The position numbers and the translations under genes were made by a program. A stretch of DNA of 64,000 nucleotides, taken from assembly GCF_014596085.1 (NCBI RefSeq), contig NZ_JACCJY010000004.1:186001-250000 (forward strand), read 5' to 3'. This DNA is from Azospirillum tabaci. Lineage in GTDB: Bacteria > Pseudomonadota > Alphaproteobacteria > Azospirillales > Azospirillaceae. Positions 30,078 through 37,107 of the stretch are shown piece after piece (positions within the stretch are counted from its first letter, which is position 1; every line of letters starts with the position of its first letter). The notes below the pieces were generated by a model, which had not been told where the DNA came from, searched no databases, and saw only the letters and a list, made by a program, of their open reading frames with translations.

Positions 30078-31025
30078 GTGCTCGCCTTTCTGGTGCGCCG
30101 TCTGCTGACCCTGGCGCTGACGGCGTGGCTGGCCACGCTGGTGGTCTTCGCCGTGCTGGAGGCGATCCCGGGCGACCCCGCCCTGGTGATGCTGGGCACC
30201 AGCGCGCAGCCCGAGGCGGTGGCGGCCCTGCGCGCCCAGATGGGGCTCGACCGGCCCTGGCCCGTCCGCTACGCCGGCTGGGTCGGCGGCATGCTTCATG
30301 GGGATTTCGGGACCAGCCTGACCTACGCGCGCCCGGTCGCCGGGCTGGTCGCCGACCGGCTGGCCATCACCCTGCCGCTGGCCGGGCTGGCGCTGCTCCT
30401 CTCGGCGGGAATCGCCATTCCGCTCGGCCTGTTCGCCGCTGGGCGGCAGGGGCGGGCGGGGGACTGGGCGGTCATGGCCTTCGGGCAGATGGGCATCGCG
30501 GTGCCCGGCTTCTGGTTCGCCATCCTGTTGATTCTGCTGTTTTCCGTGCGGCTGGGCTGGTTCTCCGCCGGCGGTTTTCCGGGGTGGGAGGCCGGGGCGG
30601 GGCCGGCGCTGAAGGCGCTGCTGCTGCCCGCCGTGGCGCTGGCCCTGCCGGAGGCGGCGATCCTGGCGCGCATCACCCGAACCGCAGCGCTCGACACGCT
30701 GCGCGAGGAGTATGTGCGCACGGCGGTCGCCAAGGGCCTGCCGCGCCGGGTGGTCCTGCGGCGCCATGTGCTGCCGAACGCGCTCATTCCGGTGGCGACC
30801 ATCCTCGGCCTGCAATTCTCCTTCCTCGTCGCCGGGGCGGTGGTGGTGGAGAACGTCTTCACCCTGCCGGGGCTGGGCCGCCTGCTCTATCAGGCCATCG
30901 GCCAGCACGACCTGATCGTGGTGCAGAGCGTCGTCGTGCTGCTGGCGGTGACGGTGGTGGCGGTCAACGCCCTGGTCGACATCGCCTGCGCCGCCATCGA
31001 CCCGCGCCCGCGGGTGCAGGCATGA
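30078..31025 (+). CDS. ABC transporter permease, DppB type
   Basis: A 315-residue permease with six TM helices. The TM1-TM2 periplasmic loop has GDPALVMLG and MGLDRPWPVRYAGWVGGM. The EAA loop (REEYVRTAVAKGLPRRVVLR) is followed by VENVFTLPGLGRLLYQAI, canonical for DppB/GsiC. GTG start at 30078. The downstream permease ATG overlaps its stop (ATGA). Confidence 0.93.
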   Translation: MLAFLVRRLLTLALTAWLATLVVFAVLEAIPGDPALVMLGTSAQPEAVAALRAQMGLDRPWPVRYAGWVGGMLHGDFGTSLTYARPVAGLVADRLAITLPLAGLALLLSAGIAIPLGLFAAGRQGRAGDWAVMAFGQMGIAVPGFWFAILLILLFSVRLGWFSAGGFPGWEAGAGPALKALLLPAVALALPEAAILARITRTAALDTLREEYVRTAVAKGLPRRVVLRRHVLPNALIPVATILGLQFSFLVAGAVVVENVFTLPGLGRLLYQAIGQHDLIVVQSVVVLLAVTVVAVNALVDIACAAIDPRPRVQA

Positions 31026-31867
31026 CAGGGTTCATGAAACGGCTGCGGCGCCTGCCGGTCAGCCTGCTGCTGGGCGGGCTGCTCACCGCGCTGGTGGTGG
31101 GGGCGGCGCTGCTGTCGCTGGTCTGGACGCCCTTTCCGGCGGAGCAGGTTCGGGTGGTCGCCCGGCTGCGCCCGCCGGGGCCGGTCCATTGGCTGGGCAC
31201 CGACCATTTCGGGCGGGATGCGCTGTCGATGATCCTGGTCGGCGCCCGCAACTCGCTGGCCGTCGGGGCGGCGGCGGTGGCGCTGGGCGCCCTGCTGGGT
31301 GTGCCGCTGGGGCTGGCCGCCTCGGCCTGGGGGCGCTGGGGGGACGAGGCGGTGGCCCGGCTGGGCGACCTGCTGTTCGCCTTTCCCGCGGTGCTGACCG
31401 CGATCCTGCTGACGGCGGCGCTGGGGGCGGGGGCGGTGAACGTCGTGCTGGCGCTCGGCCTGTTCAACGCCGCGGTCTTCGCGCGGGTGGCGCGCGGGGC
31501 GGCGCTGGCCGTCTGGCGGCGGGACTTCGTGCGCGCCGCGCTGGCGCTGGGGCGGGGGCCGCTGTCGGTGACGCTGGTGCATGTGCTGCCCAACATCGCC
31601 GGGGTGGTGATCGTCCAAGGGACGGTGCTGTTCGCCGTGGCGGTGCTGAACGAGGCGGCGCTGAGTTATCTGGGGCTGGGCATCCAGCCGCCCTCGCCCT
31701 CCTGGGGCAAGATGCTGGGCGACGCCCAGACCTTCCTGTTCACCGCCCCCCTTCAGGCAATCTTTCCGGGGGCGGCCATCGCGGTGACGGTTCTGGGGCT
31801 GAACCTGCTGGGCGACGGGCTGCGCGACGCGCTCGACCCGCGCCACCGCTCGGCGGGGCTGCTGTAG
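31022..31867 (+). CDS. ABC transporter permease, DppC type
   Basis: A 281-residue DppC-like permease with HWLGTDHFGRDALSMILVGA at the N-side and an EAA loop (RRDFVRAALALGRGPLSVTL), then LNEAALSYLGLGIQPPSPSW, a near-universal DppC motif. The operon ends here with no ATP-binding subunit, so DppD/DppF-type ATPases must be supplied from another locus. Confidence 0.93.
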   Translation: MTGFMKRLRRLPVSLLLGGLLTALVVGAALLSLVWTPFPAEQVRVVARLRPPGPVHWLGTDHFGRDALSMILVGARNSLAVGAAAVALGALLGVPLGLAASAWGRWGDEAVARLGDLLFAFPAVLTAILLTAALGAGAVNVVLALGLFNAAVFARVARGAALAVWRRDFVRAALALGRGPLSVTLVHVLPNIAGVVIVQGTVLFAVAVLNEAALSYLGLGIQPPSPSWGKMLGDAQTFLFTAPLQAIFPGAAIAVTVLGLNLLGDGLRDALDPRHRSAGLL

Positions 31868-31899
31868 AGTTGACACAAGACGGTTGGGCTTGTGTCAAC
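31867..31899. terminator. Perfect 12-bp hairpin between convergent genes
   Basis: AGTTGACACAAG (31867-31878) and CTTGTGTCAACT (31888-31899) with a 9-nt loop. It begins in the stop codon of the DppC-type gene. There is no T tract; it may be a bidirectional 3'-end structure or a protein-binding dyad. Confidence 0.6.
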
Positions 31900-31910
31900 T
31901 GGCATGGCGT

Positions 31911-31933
31911 CCCCTCTCCCCAGAGGGGAGAGG
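31911..31933. repeat. Intergenic palindrome, CCCTCTCCCC/GGGGAGAGGG family
   Basis: CCCTCTCCCC-AGA-GGGGAGAGGG, perfect 10-bp arms, just downstream of gpt. The same core occurs at 49204-49232 and 62645-62673. Confidence 0.8.
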
Positions 31934-31939
31934 GAAATT

Positions 31940-32440
31940 TCAAGCGCCGCGGTGCTGCTTGGCGATCGGCTGGGAGAATTGCAGCTCGATGTCCCAGGGG
32001 AAGTGAATCCAGGTGTCCTGGCTCACCTCGGTGATGAAGGTGTCGACCAGCGGACGGCCCAGCGGCTTGGCGTAGACGGTGGCGAAATGCGCCTTGGGCA
32101 GCATCTTGCGCACGATCACCGCGGTTTTGCCGGTGTCGACCAGATCGTCGATGATCAGCCAGCCTTCGCCTTCCCCGGCGTTGGCGCCCTCCACGCCCTT
32201 CAGCACCATCGCCTCGCGCTGGTTCTGGTGGTCGTAGCTGGAGACGCAGACGGTGTCGATCATGCGCAGCTCCAGCTCGCGCGCGATGATCGCCGCCGGG
32301 ACGAGACCGCCGCGGGTGATGGCGATGATGCCCTTCCAGGGACCCTTGTCGATCAGGCGCCAGGCCAACGCCTTGGCGTTGCGGTGAAGCTCCTCCCACG
32401 ACACCGGGAAGTGCTTGTTGAACGGAACGGCTTCTGGCAC
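31940..32440 (-). CDS. gpt: Xanthine (guanine) phosphoribosyltransferase
   Basis: A 166-residue type-I PRTase. The PRPP motif [13 protein letters not shown] is at about 94-106, the PPi loop ITRGGLVPA at 41-49, and the base-specificity end [11 protein letters not shown]. It salvages xanthine and guanine to XMP and GMP. The GTG start at 32440 has CGGAG nine bp upstream and gives a length close to E. coli Gpt (152). An ATG at 32482 would add 14 residues. Confidence 0.92.
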   Translation of the reverse strand: MPEAVPFNKHFPVSWEELHRNAKALAWRLIDKGPWKGIIAITRGGLVPAAIIARELELRMIDTVCVSSYDHQNQREAMVLKGVEGANAGEGEGWLIIDDLVDTGKTAVIVRKMLPKAHFATVYAKPLGRPLVDTFITEVSQDTWIHFPWDIELQFSQPIAKQHRGA

Positions 32441-32610
32441 GGCTATGGACTCCGAAAGAAACGTGCGCCGCTTATACCGCAAGCCCCAGCGCCGGGCAAT
32501 CGACCGCGTGAAAAGGCGAAAAAAGGTCTTGCAGCCCGGAATCCTTTTGAGTAAGTTGCGCGCCTCGACGACGGACGGTTACCGCCGCCGCCGGGAAGAC
32601 AAACAGGAAT

Positions 32611-32687
32611 GCGCCCGTAGCTCAGCTGGATAGAGCACCAGACTACGAATCTGGGGGTCAGGAGTTCGAATCTCTTCGGGCGCGCCA
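32611..32687 (+). tRNA. tRNA-Arg (anticodon ACG)
   Basis: The acceptor arm GCGCCCG (32611-32617) pairs with CGGGCGC (32677-32683). D arm GCTC/GAGC. Anticodon stem CCAGA/TCTGG with loop CTACGAA (ACG, wobble inosine, reads CGU/CGC/CGA). T arm AGGAG/CTCTT with loop TTCGAAT. An encoded CCA ends at 32687. Confidence 0.97.
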
Positions 32688-32700
32688 TTCCTTCCAGTCT

Positions 32701-32734
32701 GCACAAGAAAGCCGCCCTAGGGCGGCTTTTGTGC
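32701..32734 (+). terminator. Terminator downstream of tRNA-Arg
   Basis: GCCGCCC-TA-GGGCGGC (32711-32726) followed by TTTT, extended by outer pairs GCACAA/TTGTGC, giving a very strong stem at 32701-32734. Confidence 0.88.
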
Positions 32735-32764
32735 TTTCTGGTGTTTGCCTCACTGGCGTTCGCC

Positions 32765-32944
32765 TCAGCGGCTTTTCTTTTTCCGTGCCGTGCGCTTCGC
32801 CTTGGGCGGTTTGGTCATGGCGTTGAACAGGGCGGTCTGGTTGCGCCGGGCGGCGGCGTTGAACACGCCGCTCCAGAAACCGATCGCCTGGCTGGCCGAC
32901 CGGTTGGCCATGGACAGCCAGAGGCTTTGCGGTGTCCCCTTCAT
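32765..32944 (-). CDS. Small basic hypothetical protein
   Basis: A 59-residue ORF starting after GGGGGAAAGC. It has an amphipathic, phasin-like helix (SLWLSMANRSASQAIGFWSG, NQTALFNAMTK) and a very basic tail (KPPKAKRTARKKKSR). Phasin-like granule binding or DNA binding through the tail are both conceivable; no family is recognised. Confidence 0.55.
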   Translation of the reverse strand: MKGTPQSLWLSMANRSASQAIGFWSGVFNAAARRNQTALFNAMTKPPKAKRTARKKKSR

Positions 32945-33005
32945 GCTTTCCCCCTTTGGAAGCCCTGCCGATGGATCTCGGCCAGGGGTCAACAGCGCGG
33001 CGCGG

Positions 33006-33212
33006 TCAAACTCCCGCAACGATTGCGCGGCGATGGCGCACCCGCGTCCAGGACATGGTCAGGCCGACCCGTTCGGCGCAGCCATAGTGCCAGGGGCGAT
33101 TGTCGGCATCGCCGGCCCAATGCGGTTCCCCGGCCCGCAACGGTTTCCCGCAATGGCAACAGGTGGGTGGTGCGGGAAGACGTGCGGCGTCCCGTTTCGT
33201 CAGCTGGGTCAT
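33006..33212 (-). CDS. Small zinc-ribbon-like hypothetical protein
   Basis: A 68-residue ORF with CCHCGKPL (CxxC) and, about 20 residues on, WHYGCAERVG (HxxC), suggesting one zinc site, and conserved-looking Trp and Gly-Asp. Start at 33212 or 33224. No known family; GC and codon use do not exclude a chance ORF. Confidence 0.45.
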   Translation of the reverse strand: MTQLTKRDAARLPAPPTCCHCGKPLRAGEPHWAGDADNRPWHYGCAERVGLTMSWTRVRHRRAIVAGV

Positions 33213-33601
33213 AGGGCATCTCATCCAGAGCGTCTTATTCCAGAGGCGTCTCAGGCACGGCGTTTCGGGAAGGCACGGCGTCGAGAGCGTGTGTTTTTGA
33301 GCGTGTCATCTTGCGGTGCGAAGAATGACCGCCCGGCCGTTCCAGGGAAACGTCGCAAAGGTGAAATGCCCATGGGGTGCCCCCGACCACAGGGGTATGC
33401 CCATGGTCAGGCCATAGGTCGCGAGATCGTTGGTATTAAACGCTTTTTGCCCTTATCGCGAATCGGCCCGGCGGGGCGGCGCGCCCACTCTTGATCACAC
33501 CCCGATTCACAGCCGGTTAACCATCCGCGCCTAGCGTCCGCCCCCTTCGCCGCGGCTTTTTGCTGCGGCGCAGCATTTTTCGAAGGGTGAAGGCGTTATC
33601 C
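33213..33601. other. Intergenic region upstream of ygjV-like gene
   Basis: 389 bp without a convincing gene. GCCCATGG occurs twice in 33366-33410. Close to the ygjV start a leader can fold CCCTTCG (33543-33549) with CGAAGGG (33581-33587) around an inner CGCCGC/GCGGCG stem. No clear promoter is recognised. Confidence 0.45.
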
Positions 33602-34153
33602 ATGGTTTTCCTGTTGCACTACCTGCCGTCCCTGTCGCTGGTCGCGGTGAGCGGGCTTGCCGGTCTGGCGTTGGGCGTCCTGTCCACGCTGCTGCAGGAC
33701 CGGCGGGCGATCCTGACCGCGCAGGCCGGAGCCGGCGTGCTGTTCGTCCTCCACTTCTTCGCTCTGGGTGCCCATACGGGCATGCTGATGTGCGCGCTCG
33801 GCCTCGTGCAGATGGCCGCCGCCTATCCGGAACGGCGGCCGCGCTGGCTGGGCGTCCTGTTCGCCCTGACCGTGCCTGCGGCGCTGGCCGTCGCGGCGGC
33901 GACGTGGCAGGGACCGATGTCCGCCCTGTCGGCGGCGGGCTTCGTCCTGGGCACGATTGGGCGCTGGCAGAGCACGGTCGGGCGGATGCGGCTGTTCTTC
34001 CTGTCCTCGACGGTGGTCGGAGCCGGCCACAACGCTCTTGCCGGCTCGGCCTTCGGGCTGGCGTCGGACGCGATGACCCTGTCGGGCCATCTGCTCAGCC
34101 TGTGGCGCGCCCGCCCGGCGGTTCGCCGGCGGTCGGTGCTGGCTCTGCATTGA
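33602..34153 (+). CDS. YgjV-family inner-membrane protein
   Basis: A 183-residue protein with about five hydrophobic helices and the YgjV layout: an LALGVLSTLLQDRR loop after TM1-2, LFVLHFFALGAHTGMLMCAL, and FVLGTIGRWQSTVGRMRLFF. The function is unknown. Start MVFLLHYLP at 33602. Convergent with the DUF892 gene. Confidence 0.8.
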   Translation: MVFLLHYLPSLSLVAVSGLAGLALGVLSTLLQDRRAILTAQAGAGVLFVLHFFALGAHTGMLMCALGLVQMAAAYPERRPRWLGVLFALTVPAALAVAAATWQGPMSALSAAGFVLGTIGRWQSTVGRMRLFFLSSTVVGAGHNALAGSAFGLASDAMTLSGHLLSLWRARPAVRRRSVLALH

Positions 34154-34210
34154 CGGATGGAAACCGCGCCGGGGACGATGCCCCGGCGCGGCGTTGGGGA
34201 TGTGTTGGGA

Positions 34211-34726
34211 TCAGCGCTTCGCCTCGGCGGTGCCGGCGGTCTCACGGCGTTCCAGATAGGTCTTGGTGAGCTGCGGCAGGCGCTGTTCCAGCCACGCCGC
34301 CATTTCCAGCTCCTCGTCCAGGCTCGGCTGGAGCATGCGGGCGATCTCCGGCTCCCCGGCCTGCTCCGCGGCGGAAATTAGGGCGCGGTAGTTGGCGATC
34401 TCGAAATGCTCGAAGGAATAGTCGAAGATCGACGCCTTCACGATTTCATCGGACGCCACGACACCGGACAGCGACTGGGCGTTGCCGATCAGCATGGCGA
34501 CGCCGGTCTTGATGGCCGAGGTGTCGGTGCCCAGACGCTGCAGGCACTGCTTCAGCCGGTCGGCCTGCCGGTTCGACACCTCGATGTGCTCCTGCACCTT
34601 GGCGAGGACGTCCGGGTAGTTCTTGATGCGCTCCGCCTGCCGCTCCAGCATCTCGACGGCTTGGCTTTCCATGGCATGGGCGTCGCGGAGCCAGTCGATC
34701 AGGGTTTCCTTGGTGGTGTTGGCCAC
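34211..34726 (-). CDS. DUF892/YciF-like ferritin-like four-helix protein
   Basis: A 171-residue all-helical protein: LIDWLRDAHAMESQAVEMLE, then Glu/His-containing helices with FDYSFEHFEIANYRALISAA and SLDEELEMAAWLEQRLPQL. This pattern matches YciE/YciF (DUF892), dimeric ferritin-like proteins linked to stress responses. Candidate metal ligands are E13-class Glu, EHFE and EEELEM-type positions. Divergent from the second four-helix protein. Confidence 0.88.
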   Translation of the reverse strand: MANTTKETLIDWLRDAHAMESQAVEMLERQAERIKNYPDVLAKVQEHIEVSNRQADRLKQCLQRLGTDTSAIKTGVAMLIGNAQSLSGVVASDEIVKASIFDYSFEHFEIANYRALISAAEQAGEPEIARMLQPSLDEELEMAAWLEQRLPQLTKTYLERRETAGTAEAKR

Positions 34727-34851
34727 AGGTCCTCTCCCTCGTTGCGTTATCGGACAGTCCGTTGGGGATGGACCGACAACAGGCGGGGCGGCGGTTCGTC
34801 ACCATCGGACGACGCAGCCTGACCAACCGGAGCACCCTTCGGATGCATCAA

Positions 34852-34876
34852 GGAACCTTCACCGGAGCGGGAGGTT
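34852..34876 (+). promoter_or_regulatory. EcfG-type general-stress promoter
   Basis: GGAAC (34852-34856), 17 bp, GTT (34874-34876). The alphaproteobacterial EcfG consensus is GGAAC-N16/17-GTT. Transcription would start near 34883, about 35 nt before the start codon of the gene at 34917. Confidence 0.65.
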
Positions 34877-34916
34877 TTCCAAGCGGATGGGCAGCCTGCC
34901 AGGGGAGGGAGAGGCC

Positions 34917-35384
34917 ATGTCGGCAAATGAACCGGCCATGATGGGAAAAGACCAGATCGTCGACACCCTCAACGATCTGATCCGCATCGTCGAGGACAGC
35001 CACGAAGCCTACCGCCAGGCTGCGGGAGCCTTGGAAGACGAGGATCTGAAGGCCCTGTTCAACGATCTGGCGGCCCAGCGCGGCGCCATCGTGCGCGAGG
35101 TGCAGCGCCTCGTCGCCGAACAGGGCGGGGCGCCGGACATGGGCGGCACCGTGATGGGCGGCGCGCACCGCTTCTTCCTGGAACTCAAGAACAACGTGCT
35201 GGGCCAGGACCGCGAGGCGATCCTGGCCGAGGTGCAGCGCGGCGAGGGCGAATGCGTCCGCGCCTATGAGGAGGCGCTGGCCAAGGAACTGCCCCTGCCG
35301 ATCACTGCGGTGGCGGTGCAGCATCTCGACCGCATCCGCGCCGACCGCGACCGCATGACCCTGCTGCGCGGCGCCGCGGCCTGA
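34917..35384 (+). CDS. PA2169-type (DUF2383) four-helix-bundle protein
   Basis: A 155-residue helical protein with strong Shine-Dalgarno GGGGAGGGAGAGG. Helices LNDLIRIVEDSHEAYRQAAG, LFNDLAAQRGAIVREVQRLV and REAILAEVQRGEGECVRAYE match the DUF2383/PA2169 family, ferritin-like bundles of unknown role. The EcfG-like promoter upstream ties it to the general stress response. Confidence 0.88.
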   Translation: MSANEPAMMGKDQIVDTLNDLIRIVEDSHEAYRQAAGALEDEDLKALFNDLAAQRGAIVREVQRLVAEQGGAPDMGGTVMGGAHRFFLELKNNVLGQDREAILAEVQRGEGECVRAYEEALAKELPLPITAVAVQHLDRIRADRDRMTLLRGAAA

Positions 35385-35408
35385 CGAAAGACACCGATCG
35401 AGGAACGG

Positions 35409-35615
35409 TCACTCCGCGGCGGCGGCCCGCCGGTTTTCCAGATCGGCCAGCAGGGCGCGCTTCTGACCGGCGTCCATGTGCTTCCAGCCGCGGATTTCCT
35501 CCAGAGTGCGCAGGCAGCCGATGCAATAGGCGCGGTCGGCAGTCAGCTTGCACACGCTGACGCAGGGGGACTGGACGAGGACGGCGGGCGCGGTGTCGGG
35601 GATTCCGGTGGTCAT
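35409..35615 (-). CDS. DUF1289 family small Cys-rich protein
   Basis: A 68-residue protein with the DUF1289 signature SPCVSVCKL...YCIGCLRTLEEI (four Cys), WKHM and an Ala-rich end. Probably binds zinc or an iron-sulphur cluster; the role is unknown. The ATG start at 35615 is preferred to a TTG two codons upstream. The stop faces the DUF2383 gene. Confidence 0.85.
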   Translation of the reverse strand: MTTGIPDTAPAVLVQSPCVSVCKLTADRAYCIGCLRTLEEIRGWKHMDAGQKRALLADLENRRAAAAE

Positions 35616-35714
35616 TACCAAAGGCCAAAAGGAAACGGGACGGCGCTGGGCCGTCCCGTCCTTACCATCCGGTAGCGTCCGGTCTCAATCCTAAAGGCCT
35701 TTTGCCCAATCGTT

Positions 35715-36248
35715 TCAGTCGGAAATGTTGGGCGGGTCTGGATCGTCCGACCAGTCGTCCTTCGGGGCCGGGTAGCGCTCCAGCCATTTGCGGACCAGGG
35801 CGACGTGGCCGGCCTCCTCCTCCGCGAACTCGCGGGCGAGGCGGGCGACCTCCGGGTCCTTCGTCTCGGCGGCGACCGAGGCGTAGTAGTTGTTGCCCTG
35901 ATGCTCGCTCAGCAGCGCCATCTTCAGCGCGTGGTGCGGCTTCATCAGGTAATGGGCGTTCTCGAAGGCCGCGGACTCCGGGGACTCGGTGGTGGCGTCC
36001 CACTGGAACTCCCAGGGGGCGACCTTGGGCAGCGGGCCGTGCTCCCGGGCGATCTGCTTCACCTCCTCGGCGTGCTTGCCCGAATAGGTGGCCAGATCGC
36101 GGAACAGCTTGGCGACCTCCACATTGTTGTGGGCCTCCATGCTGTCGGCCAGCTCGGTGTAGCGCTCCGCCGCCTCGATCTCCAGCGCCAGCGCGTGGGC
36201 GAGGAACAGGCCGACGTTGGCGGCCCCGTTCAGCACTTTCGTCTTCAT
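35715..36248 (-). CDS. Rubrerythrin/ferritin-like diiron protein
   Basis: A 177-residue protein with four ferritin-type helices: ALALEIEAAERYTELADSME, LFRDLATYSGKHAEEVKQIA, MALLSEHQGNNYYASVAAET and LAREFAEEEAGHVALVRKWL. These have the E...ExxH spacing of diiron sites. There is no rubredoxin domain. Its ATG overlaps the korB stop (ATGA, 36245-36248), so the two are translationally coupled. A peroxide- or oxygen-scavenging role beside an oxygen-sensitive oxidoreductase is my inference. Confidence 0.9.
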   Translation of the reverse strand: MKTKVLNGAANVGLFLAHALALEIEAAERYTELADSMEAHNNVEVAKLFRDLATYSGKHAEEVKQIAREHGPLPKVAPWEFQWDATTESPESAAFENAHYLMKPHHALKMALLSEHQGNNYYASVAAETKDPEVARLAREFAEEEAGHVALVRKWLERYPAPKDDWSDDPDPPNISD

Positions 36249-37087
36249 ACCGCGAACCCCTCTTCGATCTGGGCGATGCTGCGGGTGGCCGCCGATTCCG
36301 GCTGGAACGGACGGCGGTTGCCGGCGAGGAAGATGCCGAGGCCGAACCCGTCGTCCTCAAGGACGGCGCGCATCGCCTCGTTCGGGTCGTCCGTCGGCTC
36401 GCGGCCGTAGGGATGGACCGTGCTCTTCCAATTGCGCTGCTCGGGGCGGAAGGTGACGCAGGGGGACAGGATGTGGATGACCGAGAAGCCGGGGTGCCGC
36501 ACGCCCTCCACGATCAGGCGCGCGACCTCGTTCGGGTTGTTGGAGAAGCCGCGGGCGACGAAGTTCGCGCCGCAGGCCAGAGCCAGCGCGACCGGCTGGA
36601 TCGGGTTGACGCCCGGCCCTTCCGGGGTCAGCTTCGATTCGCACCAGTCCGCCTCGGTGGTCGGCGAAGCCTGGCCCTTGGTCATGCCGTAGACCTGGTT
36701 GTCCATGACGATGTAGGTCATGTCGACGTTGCGGCGGCAGGCGTGCAGGAAGTGGTTGCCGCCGATCGAGAAGCCGTCGCCGTCGCCGCCGAAGATCAGC
36801 ACGTTCAGCTCCGGCCGGGCCAGCTTCACGCCGGACGCCACGGCCAGCGAGCGGCCGTGCACCGTGTGGTAGCCGTAGACGCTGGTGTAGGCGGGGATGC
36901 GCGACGAGCAGCCGATGCCCGACACCACGACAGTGTCGTGGCGCTCCAGCCCCATGGTCGCCATGGCGCGGGTGATGCCGGCCAGCACGGAATAGTCGCC
37001 GCAGCCGGGGCACCAGATGGGCTTCACGTCGGATTTGTAGTCGCCGGGCAGCGGGCCCACGACATCGTCGGTCAGATGGGTATCCAT
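36245..37087 (-). CDS. korB: 2-oxoacid:ferredoxin oxidoreductase, beta subunit
   Basis: A 280-residue beta subunit. It has the TPP-binding region GGDGDGFSIGGNHFLHACRR with Asn in IVMDNQVYGMTKGQ, and cysteines for a [4Fe-4S] cluster in WCPGCGDYS, GIGCSSRIP and LSPCVTF. It makes or uses reduced ferredoxin while converting 2-oxoglutarate or pyruvate plus CoA to the acyl-CoA. Start ATG 37087, 20 bp after korA. Confidence 0.95.
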   Translation of the reverse strand: MDTHLTDDVVGPLPGDYKSDVKPIWCPGCGDYSVLAGITRAMATMGLERHDTVVVSGIGCSSRIPAYTSVYGYHTVHGRSLAVASGVKLARPELNVLIFGGDGDGFSIGGNHFLHACRRNVDMTYIVMDNQVYGMTKGQASPTTEADWCESKLTPEGPGVNPIQPVALALACGANFVARGFSNNPNEVARLIVEGVRHPGFSVIHILSPCVTFRPEQRNWKSTVHPYGREPTDDPNEAMRAVLEDDGFGLGIFLAGNRRPFQPESAATRSIAQIEEGFAV

Positions 37088-37107
37088 GGATTTCGTGCTC
37101 CGGCCGG

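Noticed and set aside
33366..33410. Repeated GCCCATGG in the region before the ygjV-like gene
   Set aside because: Two 8-bp copies are within chance for this composition; no array and no symmetry.
32745..33494. 249-codon forward frame over the two small reverse ORFs
   Set aside because: Random-looking Pro/Gly/Arg-rich sequence without ribosome site. The reverse ORFs have better start signals and motif-like residues.
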